Translations under genes and position numbers: made by a program
Shown here: piece by piece, positions 8,167 through 17,360 of the stretch
How the letters are laid out: each line of letters starts with the position of its first letter
Numbering within the stretch: position 1 is the first letter of the stretch
Assembly: GCF_008271745.1 (NCBI RefSeq)
Contig: NZ_VKKZ01000020.1
Coordinates: forward strand, 558,001-622,000
Length of the DNA: 64,000 nt
Reading direction: 5' to 3'
Source: Rufibacter glacialis
GTDB lineage: Bacteria > Bacteroidota > Bacteroidia > Cytophagales > Hymenobacteraceae
Notes under the pieces: model-generated
Database searches by the model: none
What the model saw: only the letters and a program-made list of their open reading frames with translations
What the model was told of the DNA's origin: nothing

Positions 8167-9465
8167 ATGTCACTTACCCATACCACCAGCCAGGAATTGT
8201 TCAAACGCGCCCAACAGACTATCCCGGGAGGCGTTAATTCGCCCGTACGGGCGTTCAGAGCGGTAGGCGGTCAGCCTTTGTTCATGAAAGCGGCCAAAGG
8301 CGCCTATCTTTATGACGAAGACGGAAACCAATACCTGGACCTGATCAACTCCTGGGGCCCTATGATTCTGGGCCACGCCCATGAGGTGGTGGAGAAGGCT
8401 GTGCGTGATGCCTTACCGGGCTCGCTTTCCTTTGGTGCCCCTACCCGCCGCGAGGTGGAGATGGCCGAACTCATTGTATCCATGATTCCCAGCGTGGAGA
8501 AAGTACGCATGGTGAACTCCGGCACCGAGGCCACTATGTCGGCCATACGGGTGGCGCGCGGGTACACCGGCCGTGACAAGATCATCAAGTTTGAAGGCTG
8601 CTACCACGGACACGGTGATTCTTTCCTGATCGCTGCCGGTAGCGGGGCTATTACCTTGGGCGTGCCAGACAGCCCAGGCGTTACCAAAGGCGTAGCCAAT
8701 GACACCCTCACCGCCCCGTACAACGATCTGGCTGCGGTACAGACTTTGATCGATGCTAACCCTTCTCAGGTGGCAGCCATCATTCTGGAACCGGTGGTAG
8801 GCAACATGGGCCTGGTGCCTCCGGCCCAGGGGTTCCTGCAAGGTCTGCGTGACCTTTGTACCAAAGAAGGCATCGTGCTCATATTTGATGAAGTTATGAC
8901 CGGTTTCCGGTTAGCCAAAGGTGGAGCGCAGGAACTGTTTGGCGTAATGCCTGACATGACTACCCTGGGCAAGATCATTGGCGGGGGCATGCCCGTAGGC
9001 GCCTACGGCGGAAAGAAAGATATCATGAACGCGGTGGCACCGGCCGGACCGGTGTACCAGGCCGGAACCCTTTCCGGCAACCCTATTGCCATGGCAGCCG
9101 GAATGGCCGCGTTGACATACTTGAACGAGCACCCGGAAGTTTATACCAACCTTCAGCGCATCTCAGATAAACTGGTAAATGGCACTAAAGAAAACATGCG
9201 GCAACTGGGACTTAACTTCACGGTAAACCAGGTAGGCTCCATGTACAGCTTGTTTTTCACGGAACAACCGGTCACTGATTTTGACTCGGCGAAGACCTCA
9301 GACCTCCAGATGTTTGGCCGCTACTTCCATGAGATGCTCCAGCGGGGCATTTATCTGGCCCCGTCGCAGTTTGAGACCCTGTTTGTTTCCGCGGCCATCA
9401 CAGAGGATTTGGCTGATACTTACCTGGCAGCTAACCTGGAGGCTTTGAAAGCCTTGCAGGCCTAA
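8167..9465 (+). CDS. hemL: glutamate-1-semialdehyde 2,1-aminomutase
   Basis: The 432-residue PLP enzyme converts glutamate-1-semialdehyde to 5-aminolevulinate, the first committed precursor of heme and other tetrapyrroles by the C5 route. The PLP lysine is K269 in TTLGKIIGGGMP. The family start IPGGVNSPVRAF (19-30), the NSGTEATM cofactor-binding motif (117-124) and DEVMTGFR (241-248) are all present, at normal length. There is no Shine-Dalgarno sequence; the octamer array reaches to two bases before the ATG. A strong hairpin at 9481-9524 ends the unit. Confidence 0.97.
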   Translation: MSLTHTTSQELFKRAQQTIPGGVNSPVRAFRAVGGQPLFMKAAKGAYLYDEDGNQYLDLINSWGPMILGHAHEVVEKAVRDALPGSLSFGAPTRREVEMAELIVSMIPSVEKVRMVNSGTEATMSAIRVARGYTGRDKIIKFEGCYHGHGDSFLIAAGSGAITLGVPDSPGVTKGVANDTLTAPYNDLAAVQTLIDANPSQVAAIILEPVVGNMGLVPPAQGFLQGLRDLCTKEGIVLIFDEVMTGFRLAKGGAQELFGVMPDMTTLGKIIGGGMPVGAYGGKKDIMNAVAPAGPVYQAGTLSGNPIAMAAGMAALTYLNEHPEVYTNLQRISDKLVNGTKENMRQLGLNFTVNQVGSMYSLFFTEQPVTDFDSAKTSDLQMFGRYFHEMLQRGIYLAPSQFETLFVSAAITEDLADTYLAANLEALKALQA

Positions 9466-9480
9466 CCCAGGATCAACATA

Positions 9481-9524
9481 AAGCAGCAGCGGCACCCGGT
9501 ACCCACCAGGTGCCGCTGCTGCTT
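9481..9524 (+). terminator. hemL terminator hairpin
   Basis: A perfect 16-bp G+C-rich stem (9481-9496 with 9509-9524) and a 12-base loop lie 15 bases after the hemL stop, followed by a short T/C-rich tract. Confidence 0.75.
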
Positions 9525-9669
9525 TACTTCCCTCCCGCCCCCTCTCATACCTTAAAGGGAACGTATAGCCTTTGGCGGTTGATGGCCTGCTTCGGGTTAT
9601 CCCCCAGCTACGTTCCTTTTCCCTTTATTACCCGTAAACCAATCAGCTACTTTCCCTATTGCTTTGCCC

Positions 9670-10977
9670 ATGACCTCTTATTTTGAGCTGAAGAAATATG
9701 GCACCACGGTGCAAACCGAGATCATTGCCGGAATTTCCTCTTTCCTGGCCACCTCTTACATCATCATCGTGAACCCCAGCATCCTGAGCCAGGCTGGCAT
9801 GCCTTTCTCAGCGGTTCTGACCGCTACCGTACTGGTGTGTGCCTTCAGCAGCCTCATGATGGGCCTGTATGCCAAGAACCCTATTTTAGTGGCGCCAGGC
9901 ATGGGTTTGAACGCCTTCTTCACCTTCACGGCGGTGCTAGGTATGCAGGTGCCGTGGCCAGTGGCGTTGGGGGCCGTATTTTGGTCGGGGATCGTTTTCC
10001 TGCTGCTTTCGGCTTTCAACATCAGAACCTACATCATCAAGGCTATTCCCCGGCCGCTGCGATATGCCATTGCCGCGGGCATCGGGTTGTTCATCTCCCT
10101 AATCGGGTTCTCCAATGCCAAGTTCATCACCGCGAATCCCGCTACCATTCTGGGCCCGGGGGAACTGACCCCGGCCGTGCTCACCTTTCTGGCCGGGCTT
10201 CTGGTCACGGCGGTGCTGGTGACTAAACAGGTGAAGGGGGGCATCCTGATGGGGATTGTCTTTACCACGCTCGCGGCCTATCCCCTGGGCCGCTGGTGGG
10301 GAATGGAGGGCGCTGATCCGCTCATCACATGGCAAGGCATTTTCGCAGCCCCTGATTTCAGCCTCTTTTTCAGGTTAGACCTAGTAAACTCGCTGCAATG
10401 GGCGGTGGTGCCGGTCATCTTCGCCTTTGTATTCACCGACATGTTTGACAGCCTCTCCACCCTGGTGGGGCTGGCAGAGGCAGCGAACCTGCTGGACGAA
10501 CGCGGCGAGCCCCGCAACGTGAAAAGGTCGTTGATGGTAGATGCCATTGCCACCACCCTGGCCGGTTTGGTGGGCTCCAGCCCCGGTACTGCCTACATTG
10601 AGTCGGCGGTAGGGATTGAGGCGGGTGGGCGCACGGGACTCACCGCGGTGGTGGGGGCGCTGCTGTTCCTGCCCTTCCTTTTCCTGGCACCCCTGCTTTC
10701 TATGGTGCCCGCCATTGCCACCGCGCCGGCCGTGGTATTGGTTGGGGTTTTCATGGTTCGCCCGGTGGTGAAGATCAACTGGCAACAACTGGATGAGGCC
10801 ATCCCGGCTTTCCTGGCCATGGTCCTGATTCCCTTTACCCACTCTATCACCCAGGGCATTATCTGGGGCTTCCTCTCCTGGACGGTTCTGAAGATTCTCT
10901 CCGGCAAGAAACACGAGGTACCCCTGCCCCTGCTGATCGTGGACATTTTCTGTATTCTGGCCCTGCTTCTGGAATAG
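9670..10977 (+). CDS. NCS2-family purine permease (AzgA/PbuG type)
   Basis: This is a 435-residue integral membrane protein with about 12 to 14 hydrophobic segments. The N-terminus YFELKKYGTTVQTEIIAGISSFLATSYIIIVNP and the motif NPILVAPGMGLNAFF are typical of the adenine/guanine/hypoxanthine permease branch of NCS2. The conserved TDMFDSLSTLVGLAE and GSSPGTAYIESAVG segments of the transport core are intact. It probably imports purine bases by proton symport for salvage, which fits guaA in the same region. I chose ATG 9670 over the TTG at 9664 because TTG overlaps a near-consensus promoter motif (TTGCTTTG). Confidence 0.92.
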   Translation: MTSYFELKKYGTTVQTEIIAGISSFLATSYIIIVNPSILSQAGMPFSAVLTATVLVCAFSSLMMGLYAKNPILVAPGMGLNAFFTFTAVLGMQVPWPVALGAVFWSGIVFLLLSAFNIRTYIIKAIPRPLRYAIAAGIGLFISLIGFSNAKFITANPATILGPGELTPAVLTFLAGLLVTAVLVTKQVKGGILMGIVFTTLAAYPLGRWWGMEGADPLITWQGIFAAPDFSLFFRLDLVNSLQWAVVPVIFAFVFTDMFDSLSTLVGLAEAANLLDERGEPRNVKRSLMVDAIATTLAGLVGSSPGTAYIESAVGIEAGGRTGLTAVVGALLFLPFLFLAPLLSMVPAIATAPAVVLVGVFMVRPVVKINWQQLDEAIPAFLAMVLIPFTHSITQGIIWGFLSWTVLKILSGKKHEVPLPLLIVDIFCILALLLE

Positions 10978-11054
10978 CGCTGGTTTATGGCCTGCTTTTC
11001 CCGAATCACCCGTAAAAGTCTTCTTATCGGTACTCCTTTTTTAACCCCTTAGCT

Positions 11055-11459
11055 ATGGTGCCAACAGACCTTACCGCAACCTTCCAACTTACCATTCCCG
11101 TCACCGAGGCTGACATTGATGCCTTAGGGCACGTGAACAACGTAGTGTACCTCCGCTGGGTGCAGGAGGTATCGGCGGCGCATTGGGCTCAGGTGGCTCC
11201 GGCAGCGCTTCAAGAAAAGTATTTATGGGTGGTGCTTCGGCACGAGATAGATTTCCATAAACCCGCTTTCAGGGAAGACACCATCAAAGGGTACACGTGG
11301 GTGGGTGACTACCAGGGTGCTAAGTTTGAGCGTTTCGTGGCCCTGTACCGCGAAGGAACAGAGCTGATGCTGGCCTCGGCCAAAACCACCTGGTGCCTGG
11401 TAGACGCCAAAACGCTACGCCCTAAACGCATTGACCAGGAGGTGGTGGCTTTACTGTAA
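11055..11459 (+). CDS. acyl-CoA thioesterase, hotdog fold (4HBT/YbgC-like)
   Basis: The 134-residue single hotdog domain has the 4-hydroxybenzoyl-CoA thioesterase motif DALGHVNNVVYLRW at residues 22-35, with D22 the likely catalytic Asp. It probably hydrolyses a cytosolic acyl-CoA; the substrate cannot be read from the sequence. It lies 77 bases after the permease on the same strand. Confidence 0.85.
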   Translation: MVPTDLTATFQLTIPVTEADIDALGHVNNVVYLRWVQEVSAAHWAQVAPAALQEKYLWVVLRHEIDFHKPAFREDTIKGYTWVGDYQGAKFERFVALYREGTELMLASAKTTWCLVDAKTLRPKRIDQEVVALL

Positions 11460-11639
11460 TAGAGGTTATCGTCGGCAGGCCTAACCACCAATCCTGGAAT
11501 TACTGGAGCCTTACTTCCCAAGGGGATCTTCGGTATTTTTGGTTTTAGGGCTCTTTTCTGAAAAGAATGGATAAAGTAGTGCTATACCTTGCTTGGGTAA
11601 AATCCTTTTCTTTGGGTTTCACCACCTTTAAGAAGGATT

Positions 11640-12608
11640 ATGACTCTCAGGAAATCCCTTTGTGCCTTGCTCCTGGTCAGCGGCAGTTACCTGGCCTCGG
11701 CCCAAACCGTGAAAGAACATGGCTCCTTGCGCGTGAAGGGCACCCAACTGGAAGATCAGAAAGGCCAGCCCGTGATGCTGAGGGGCATGAGTTTTGGCTG
11801 GCATAATTTCTGGCCCCGTTTCTATACCGCTGAGACAGTGAGCTGGCTCAAGAAAGACTGGCGGATCAACGTGATCAGGGCTGCCATGGGCGTAGAACCG
11901 ACTAATGGGTACCTGCAAAAACCGGAGTGGTCTAAAGAGAAGGTTAAAACTGTGGTAGATGCCGCCATCAAAGAGAACCTGTACGTGATCATTGACTGGC
12001 ACAGCCACAACATCAACCTGCCAGAGGCCAAAGCCTTTTTCATAGAAATGGCCCGCACCTACGGAAAGAACCCGCACGTGATCTATGAGATCTTCAACGA
12101 ACCCGATGAAGAGACCTGGCCCCAGGTGAAAGCTTACTCAGAGGAAATGATTGCCGCCATCAGAGCCATTGACCCTGACAATCTTATTCTGGTTGGCACG
12201 CCCCATTGGGACCAGGACGTGCACCTGGCCGCCGATGATCCTATCAAAGGCGCGCAGAACCTCATGTACACGCTCCACTTCTACGCCGCCACCCACAAAC
12301 AGGAACTGCGCGACCGCGCCGATTACGCCCTGCGCAAAGGCCTTCCGCTCTTCATCTCAGAATCGGCGGGCATGGAAGCCACCGGAGATGGACCGCTGAA
12401 TGAAGGAGAATGGCAGAAATGGATTGACTGGGCAGAGAAGAACAAGGTAAGTTGGGTCACCTGGTCGGTGTCAGATAAAAACGAGACGTGCTCAGTCCTG
12501 CTTCCTTCGGCCTCTGCCACCGGTAACTGGCAAGATACAGACTTGAAACCGTCTGGCTTGAAAACCAGGGCCCTGCTGAGAAAATACGCATCCCCCGCCA
12601 AACAATAA
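11640..12608 (+). CDS. secreted glycoside hydrolase family 5 (endoglucanase-like)
   Basis: The 322-residue protein has a signal peptide ending SYLASAQ, so it is exported. The (beta/alpha)8 barrel shows the GH5 pattern: GQPVMLRGMSFGWHN (43-57), the general acid E154 in IFNEPDEETW, HFYAATH (213-219), and the nucleophile E241 in LFISESAG. The overall sequence resembles GH5 subfamily 2 cellulases acting on beta-1,4-glucans. It has no carbohydrate-binding module, no SusCD partner and no type IX secretion tail, so it is a stand-alone periplasmic or secreted enzyme. The first ATG after the leader is used. Confidence 0.9.
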   Translation: MTLRKSLCALLLVSGSYLASAQTVKEHGSLRVKGTQLEDQKGQPVMLRGMSFGWHNFWPRFYTAETVSWLKKDWRINVIRAAMGVEPTNGYLQKPEWSKEKVKTVVDAAIKENLYVIIDWHSHNINLPEAKAFFIEMARTYGKNPHVIYEIFNEPDEETWPQVKAYSEEMIAAIRAIDPDNLILVGTPHWDQDVHLAADDPIKGAQNLMYTLHFYAATHKQELRDRADYALRKGLPLFISESAGMEATGDGPLNEGEWQKWIDWAEKNKVSWVTWSVSDKNETCSVLLPSASATGNWQDTDLKPSGLKTRALLRKYASPAKQ

Positions 12609-12810
12609 GCAACGGCAAGCGGAGGGTTAGGAGCTACTTTTAAGAAAACTCCTTCTAATCGCCTGTCACGTATTCTCATGCCTTTTTTATCTCAGCGTTT
12701 ACGGGGTAATTTCAGAAAAGAACCTTCTAACCGTTCTGGCACCAGGGCCAGGCATGGTATCAAACGGATTTTACCCGTACCTTGCGGCCCTAAAATTAGC
12801 TCCTTACCGC

Positions 12811-13347
12811 ATGATCCTCACTGACCGTCAGATCCTGGAAGAAATAGACAAAGGCACCATCCTGATCCAACCCTATGACCGCTCCTGCCTGGGCACCAAC
12901 TCCTATGATGTGCACCTGGGCAAGTACCTGGCTTTTTACAAAGACGAGGTACTGGATGCCCGCAAACACAACCAGATAGAGGTGTTTGAGATACCCGAGG
13001 AAGGTTACATTCTGGAACCGGGCCGGCTGTACCTGGGCGTCACCGAGGAATACACCGAGACCCACGCTCACGTCCCGTTTCTGGAAGGCAAATCAAGCGT
13101 AGGCCGCCTGGGCATTGATATCCACGCCACCGCCGGGAAAGGTGACGTGGGGTTCTGCAACCACTGGACGCTGGAAATATCTGTAAGCCAGAAAGTGCGG
13201 GTATACCACAACATGCCCATAGGCCAGCTGATCTATTTTGTGGTAAACGGTGGGATTGAGAACTACTACAACCAGAAAAGTAACGCCAAATACAACCAGC
13301 GGTCCGTGTACCCGGTGGAGTCTATGATGTGGAAGAACAAGTTCTAA
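12811..13347 (+). CDS. dcd: dCTP deaminase
   Basis: The 178-residue protein deaminates dCTP to dUTP for thymidylate synthesis and belongs to the trimeric dCTP deaminase/dUTPase fold. The motif EGKSSVGRLGIDIHATAG contains the conserved Ser and Arg of the nucleotide site, and WTLEISV carries the catalytic Glu that activates water. The N-terminus MILTDRQILEEIDKG fits family starts, so ATG 12811 is used in place of the upstream in-frame ATG at 12754. Length is slightly below that of the E. coli enzyme, usual for this phylum. Confidence 0.93.
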   Translation: MILTDRQILEEIDKGTILIQPYDRSCLGTNSYDVHLGKYLAFYKDEVLDARKHNQIEVFEIPEEGYILEPGRLYLGVTEEYTETHAHVPFLEGKSSVGRLGIDIHATAGKGDVGFCNHWTLEISVSQKVRVYHNMPIGQLIYFVVNGGIENYYNQKSNAKYNQRSVYPVESMMWKNKF

Positions 13348-13568
13348 GGTCTGTTGGCACCCTCTTCCCGCACAAATTTGTATAATACCAACTATCTAAT
13401 TGCAATACAGGAAGAACTTTATTTTCAGGCGGTTAAATCAGCTTCTGGGCAAAACAAACTCCAGAGGAACACGTTCATTTTTATCAAGAAGTCAACTTTT
13501 TTGCTATCGGTTTTGTTCAACAAAAGATGGCACAGGAATTGTGTAGAACCTCTCAAAACTGAACAACC

Positions 13569-14045
13569 ATGAAAAGATTAGTGTATACCTTAGCCCTTGT
13601 TCTCCTGGTAAGTCTGACCACGTTTGCCCAAACTGGTACTGCTGAACAACGTGCCAAGAACCTATCAGATAAGATGATCCGGGAACTGCAGTTGAACAAC
13701 TTCCAGTCTAGGAAACTGCGGGAAATCAACCTGAAGAACGCTCAGAAAATGGTTGATTTTGAGAACAAGTTCGCCAACAACCCAGCCGAACTGGAAAAAT
13801 GTATCAACGGGGTTTGTAAGGAGCGTGATGTGGAATTGGAAAGGCTCTTGAGCACTGCTCAGTATTCACAGTACTACGGCGCCCGCAAGTCTTTCAACAG
13901 CTTTGACCGCCAGTACGCTCAGCTCCTGCAGAAAGAGAACGGCCGGGTAGCCAAAACCCTGGTAGCCCAGGATAAGACAGATGCCAAGCGCTCGTTCCCT
14001 GAGCCGCAAGCCGCCATCATCAAAGAGTCATCGCCTAAAAATTAA
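13569..14045 (+). CDS. secreted helical hypothetical protein (Spy/CpxP-like)
   Basis: The 158-residue protein has a cleavable signal peptide (MKRLVYTLALVLLVSLTTFAQ). The mature part is almost all charged helix, with LSDKMIRELQLNNFQSRKLREINL near residues 32-55 resembling the LTxxQ-type helices of periplasmic Spy/CpxP chaperone-like proteins. A Cys pair (KCINGVC) sits mid-protein. The function is unknown; a periplasmic chaperone or stress protein is only a guess from shape. It ends 4 bases before a strong bidirectional terminator. Confidence 0.72.
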   Translation: MKRLVYTLALVLLVSLTTFAQTGTAEQRAKNLSDKMIRELQLNNFQSRKLREINLKNAQKMVDFENKFANNPAELEKCINGVCKERDVELERLLSTAQYSQYYGARKSFNSFDRQYAQLLQKENGRVAKTLVAQDKTDAKRSFPEPQAAIIKESSPKN

Positions 14046-14049
14046 GTAT

Positions 14050-14103
14050 AGCTTACGCATAAAAAAAGCCACTTCTTCAAGTGGCTTTTTTTATGCGTAA
14101 GCT
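14050..14103. terminator. bidirectional terminator, perfect 25-bp stem
   Basis: Arms 14050-14074 and 14079-14103 are exactly complementary with a 4-base loop CTTC, and the stem carries A7 and T7 tracts. It sits between the convergent Spy-like gene and gldC, and can terminate in both directions. Confidence 0.92.
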
Positions 14104-14108
14104 TTTGG

Positions 14109-14459
14109 TTATAGAGGGTTCTGCGCGTTGCGCTTTTGCTGCTCTTCCACATGCTGCATGAGTTCCTGGCAAAGGCTCCGCATTTTTTCGGCCATCAGTT
14201 TGTCATTGGTGGCGGTTTCAATGCTTTGGGCCATGGCACCCATGGTGTCAATGTAGAAATACTTCATCTCATCTACGGGCATGTCTTTGGTCCAGAGGTC
14301 AATTTTCATGGTACCGGAATCATTGCGGTCCCACAAAGCGATGTTGATGGCTTTGGCGAAATGGATATCGTTACCGGCATCTGTGGCGGTCCAACTGATG
14401 GCCTCTGGCACGCGCTGATCATCCAAGGCAATACTGAAGTGTATCTCTGATTTTTTCAT
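14109..14459 (-). CDS. gldC: gliding motility protein GldC
   Basis: The 116-residue cytoplasmic protein begins MKKSEIHFSIALDDQRVPEAISW and contains SGTMKIDLWTKDMPVDEMKYFY, the hallmark of GldC. In Flavobacterium GldC is accessory to the gliding/type IX secretion machinery; many non-gliding Bacteroidota keep it. No other gld gene is adjacent. ATG 14459 is chosen over the TTG three codons earlier. A TACCTTTG promoter motif lies 44 bases upstream. Confidence 0.93.
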   Translation of the reverse strand: MKKSEIHFSIALDDQRVPEAISWTATDAGNDIHFAKAINIALWDRNDSGTMKIDLWTKDMPVDEMKYFYIDTMGAMAQSIETATNDKLMAEKMRSLCQELMQHVEEQQKRNAQNPL

Positions 14460-14503
14460 TTGTTTCAAGGGCTTTGGCGCTGAGGGCGCTTAGGTTCAAA
14501 CCA

Positions 14504-14511
14504 CAAAGGTA
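14504..14511 (-). promoter_or_regulatory. -7 motif TACCTTTG for gldC
   Basis: TACCTTTG on the reverse strand would start the transcript about 40 bases before the gldC ATG. No clear -33 TTG is seen. Confidence 0.55.
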
Positions 14512-14855
14512 AAATGTTTTTCGGAGTTCCATGGCTAGTTGCTCCTCCAATCCTACTCCTCCCTCCTATTTTAGCCTCAGTTTGATAAAATCTGCCGTTT
14601 AACGGACCTCCTGTGCCTGCACCTGTAGACATTCAGCCTTGCTTCTGGTTTTTCCCTGCCATCCTATACCCCTCCAGAGTTGCGGAGAGCCTTACAAAGA
14701 CGGTTGGCGATAAATTGGTAATTGCAGAAGAAATGGGGATTTCGGGTGAAAAGCCGCTCGGGCTCCTAAATAATATATGCGTTCTTAGCCTACTTTCTTT
14801 AGATTAGATTCTTGATTAAATGCATTTATATACCTTAACTATCCAGTAAACATTC
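14512..14855. other. gap without gene
   Basis: About 340 bases separate the gldC promoter from the MORN/TonB gene. Short frames here have no family resemblance. The right end (14770-14830) is A+T-rich and presumably holds the promoter of the TonB gene, but no exact TAnnTTTG is present. Confidence 0.4.
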
Positions 14856-15713
14856 ATGAAAAAATTTCTTCTGTTTTCCTTTCTTGCCTTTTCCAGCCTG
14901 GCAGCTTTAAGTCAACCAGATCCAGAATACCTGGACCAATACTACCGCACCATTAAAAACAAGCAGGAGGCCGTGTATTATAGGTTTACCACCTATTCTG
15001 GGGCTAAGAAAGAGAAAAGACACTTGACCACCCATTACCTGACGGGAGAGAAGTATTATGAGGAGGAAGCGGTCAAAGAAGCAAAAGGGAAATACCGGAA
15101 AGAAGGCCCCACCAGGTACTTCTATAAGAATGGACAAGTCAAAGAAGAACAGCTGTTTACAGGCCATGAGGTGCAACTAACCAAGTGGCATGAGAATGGG
15201 CAAGTGTATTACAAGGGCCTCAAGGTCAACGGGAAGTTGGAAGGAGAAGCCCTGGGGTTTTACCCTTCGGGCCAATTGCGAAGGCGGGAACAGTTTACCA
15301 AAGGAGAACTCACTACAGGAGAATGCTACGCAGAGAACGGTTCCATGGTGCCTTATTACCCGCACTTCACGCAGCCTGAATTCCCAGGTGGCACCAGTAT
15401 CCTTATGAAACTGATCACCTCCAGTTTCAGGATGCCCAGAGAAGCCGCACGAAGCGAGGCTTCCGGCGTGACGGTCGTTCAATTCATAGTTTCAGAAAAA
15501 GGAGCGGTGCATGAGGCAAGAATCCTTCAATCCATTCACCCAGATATTGATGACGAAGCCTTACGGGTAGTGAATTCCTTGCCCAACTTCAGCCCGGCCA
15601 CCGAGGAAGGACAGCCCAAGGAGTTTTCCTATTCGGTCCCTATTAAAGTGAAAACCCGCGTGGTAACGCAACCTGATACCCAACGCCCCAAAACCCGTCC
15701 GGGAATGAGGTAA
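14856..15713 (+). CDS. MORN-repeat protein with C-terminal TonB domain
   Basis: The 285-residue protein starts with a signal peptide (MKKFLLFSFLAFSSLAALSQ). Residues about 85-165 contain three to four YwqK-type MORN-like repeats (TRYFYKNGQVKEEQLF, TKWHENGQVYYKG, LGFYPSGQLRRREQF). From about 180 it is a TonB C-terminal domain (FPGGTSILMKLI, VVQFIVSEKGAVHEARILQS, DDEALRVVNSLPNFSPA). The predicted N-terminal segment is cleavable and not a stable anchor, so it may be periplasmic and not a classical energy transducer. No TonB-dependent receptor is adjacent. Confidence 0.85.
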   Translation: MKKFLLFSFLAFSSLAALSQPDPEYLDQYYRTIKNKQEAVYYRFTTYSGAKKEKRHLTTHYLTGEKYYEEEAVKEAKGKYRKEGPTRYFYKNGQVKEEQLFTGHEVQLTKWHENGQVYYKGLKVNGKLEGEALGFYPSGQLRRREQFTKGELTTGECYAENGSMVPYYPHFTQPEFPGGTSILMKLITSSFRMPREAARSEASGVTVVQFIVSEKGAVHEARILQSIHPDIDDEALRVVNSLPNFSPATEEGQPKEFSYSVPIKVKTRVVTQPDTQRPKTRPGMR

Positions 15714-15760
15714 AGCCAGCCAGTCCGCCTCATTGCCTATGGTAAACCGCTTAAAACAAA

Positions 15761-15793
15761 AAAGCCTCTCCAGCAACAAACTGGAGAGGCTTT
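15761..15793. terminator. bidirectional terminator between the TonB gene and dnaN
   Basis: A 13-bp perfect stem (15761-15773 with 15781-15793), 7-base loop, with A-rich and T-rich flanks, serves two convergent genes. Confidence 0.85.
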
Positions 15794-15812
15794 CCTTTGG
15801 TGTTTAAACCGC

Positions 15813-16937
15813 TTACACGTAGTTGTTCAGCATGACCGGCATTACCAGCATCAGGATGCTCTCGTCTTCATCATTGGTAGAAGGCATCAAGAGGCCCGCG
15901 CGGTTAGGCGTAGACAGCTCCAGGGTGATTTCATCTGAATCAATGTTGCTCAGCATCTCCGTCAGGAACTTCGCGTTGAAGCCAATCTCCATGTCCTCGC
16001 CGTCGTACTGGCAGGTCAGGCGCTCGTTTGCCTCATTGGAGAAATCAAGATCCTCGGCCGAAATTTGCAGCTCACTGCCCGTGATGCGAAGGCGCACCTG
16101 GTGGGTGGTTTTGTTGGAGTAGATAGAGATCCGTTTCACAGAACTCAGGAAGTCGTACCGGTCTATAGTCAATTTGTTGGGGTTCTGGGCCGGAATCACG
16201 TTCTCATAATCTGGGTAGCGCTCATCAATGAGGCGGCAGATCATTCTGATGTTGTCAAAGCTGAAGAACGCGTTGGAGGTATTGAACTCTACTCGTACCG
16301 CCGTTGCCTCACTGGGCAAGGTAGATTTAAGTAAGTTGAAGGCTTTCTTAGGGATGATGATGGAAGCGGCGTTCTCACTGCTCACATCTTGACGGCGGTA
16401 GCGCAACAGGCGGTGCCCGTCAGTAGCCACAAACGTGATGTTGCCGCTGCTCAACTGTACAAAGATACCAGTCATGGCAGGGCGCAACTCATCATTGCTC
16501 ACCGCGAAGATGGTTTTGTTGATGGCACGTCCCAACACGTTAGAAGGTATCTCAATGGCGTTTCCGCCCCTTACTACCGGAACCTTAGGGAAGTCGGTGG
16601 CATTCTCACCAGACAGTTTGTACCGGCCATTAGAAGAGCTGATCTCAATGGTATAGGTTTCCTCGTCAATAGTGAAGGTCACCGGCTGATCTGGCAGGTT
16701 TTTCAAGGTATCTATCAAGATACGGGCGGGGGCAGCAATACGGCCATTCTCTCTGGCCTCCACGTGTATCTCCGTGATCATGGAGGTTTCCAGGTCACTT
16801 GCCGTGATGGTCAGGACACCGTCGTTGATCTCGAACAAGAAGTTCTCCAAGATCGGCACCACCGGGTTGTTGGCCACTACCCCGTTGATGCTGGTAAGCT
16901 GCTTCAGCAGCGCCGTAGAAGATACAATGAATTTCAT
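15813..16937 (-). CDS. dnaN: DNA polymerase III beta subunit (sliding clamp)
   Basis: The 374-residue protein matches the beta clamp: MKFIVSSTALLKQL start, three similar domains, the PDNRYPDYENV-like linker (DERYPDYENVIPAQN), FVATDGHRL, and a C-terminus ending LMLVMPVMLNNYV, equivalent to the family PMRL end. The ring tethers DNA polymerase III and partners to DNA. It is not next to dnaA or recF here, as is common in this phylum. A TAACTTTG promoter motif lies 38 bases upstream of the ATG. Confidence 0.97.
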   Translation of the reverse strand: MKFIVSSTALLKQLTSINGVVANNPVVPILENFLFEINDGVLTITASDLETSMITEIHVEARENGRIAAPARILIDTLKNLPDQPVTFTIDEETYTIEISSSNGRYKLSGENATDFPKVPVVRGGNAIEIPSNVLGRAINKTIFAVSNDELRPAMTGIFVQLSSGNITFVATDGHRLLRYRRQDVSSENAASIIIPKKAFNLLKSTLPSEATAVRVEFNTSNAFFSFDNIRMICRLIDERYPDYENVIPAQNPNKLTIDRYDFLSSVKRISIYSNKTTHQVRLRITGSELQISAEDLDFSNEANERLTCQYDGEDMEIGFNAKFLTEMLSNIDSDEITLELSTPNRAGLLMPSTNDEDESILMLVMPVMLNNYV

Positions 16938-16974
16938 CCGTTATAGTTCAGTTAGGATAAGGTCGATTACCGGG

Positions 16975-16982
16975 CAAAGTTA
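16975..16982 (-). promoter_or_regulatory. -7 motif TAACTTTG for dnaN
   Basis: TAACTTTG on the reverse strand predicts a start at about 16969 and a leader of about 30 bases. Confidence 0.55.
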
Positions 16983-17044
16983 ACCAAAAAAGGATTTTTT
17001 CCTACCTGGAAGGCGGTTTTTATCTGGCCTTGTCCCCTATTTAC

Positions 17045-17068
17045 GGGCTGTTTTTCGGGAAACGGCCC
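17045..17068. repeat. small palindrome of the dispersed GGGC-TTTT/GAAA-GCCC family
   Basis: GGGCTGTTT (17045-17053) and AAACGGCCC (17060-17068) form a 9-bp stem around TTCGGG in the 420-base gap between dnaN and the lipoprotein gene. The rest of that gap holds only the dnaN promoter and the terminator at 17282-17321. Confidence 0.5.
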
Positions 17069-17281
17069 AGAAACCACCTGGGCAGTTCCTAGCGAGGTTC
17101 TTGCCCGGGTATTCCGCCTCCCCAGTAGCTGCCATTTCCTTCTTTTTTACGCAGCAGAACCCACTCATGGTCAGATAATAGGGAGTGTCCTAAACTTAAA
17201 AGCAACTCGCCGGAAAAGACATCCTGATTTACCCCTGGTTTAGCCAAAACAGTTCATTAACCCTTGCCTAGATTATAATGA

Positions 17282-17321
17282 AAAAGACCCTGCCGTGCTT
17301 TCACGCACAACAGGGTCTTTT
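17282..17321 (-). terminator. terminator of the 17361-18107 lipoprotein gene
   Basis: An 11-bp stem AAAAGACCCTG / CAGGGTCTTTT (17282-17292 with 17311-17321) lies 40 bases after the reverse-strand stop; the loop contains a second small GTGC/GCAC stem. Confidence 0.8.
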
Positions 17322-17360
17322 CAAGCAGTTATGTTCCGCTATGGTCTTCTGGTCAATCAG

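Noticed and set aside
12754-12810. Longer N-terminus of dCTP deaminase
   Set aside because: The 19 extra residues precede the family start MILTDRQ and look like leader sequence.
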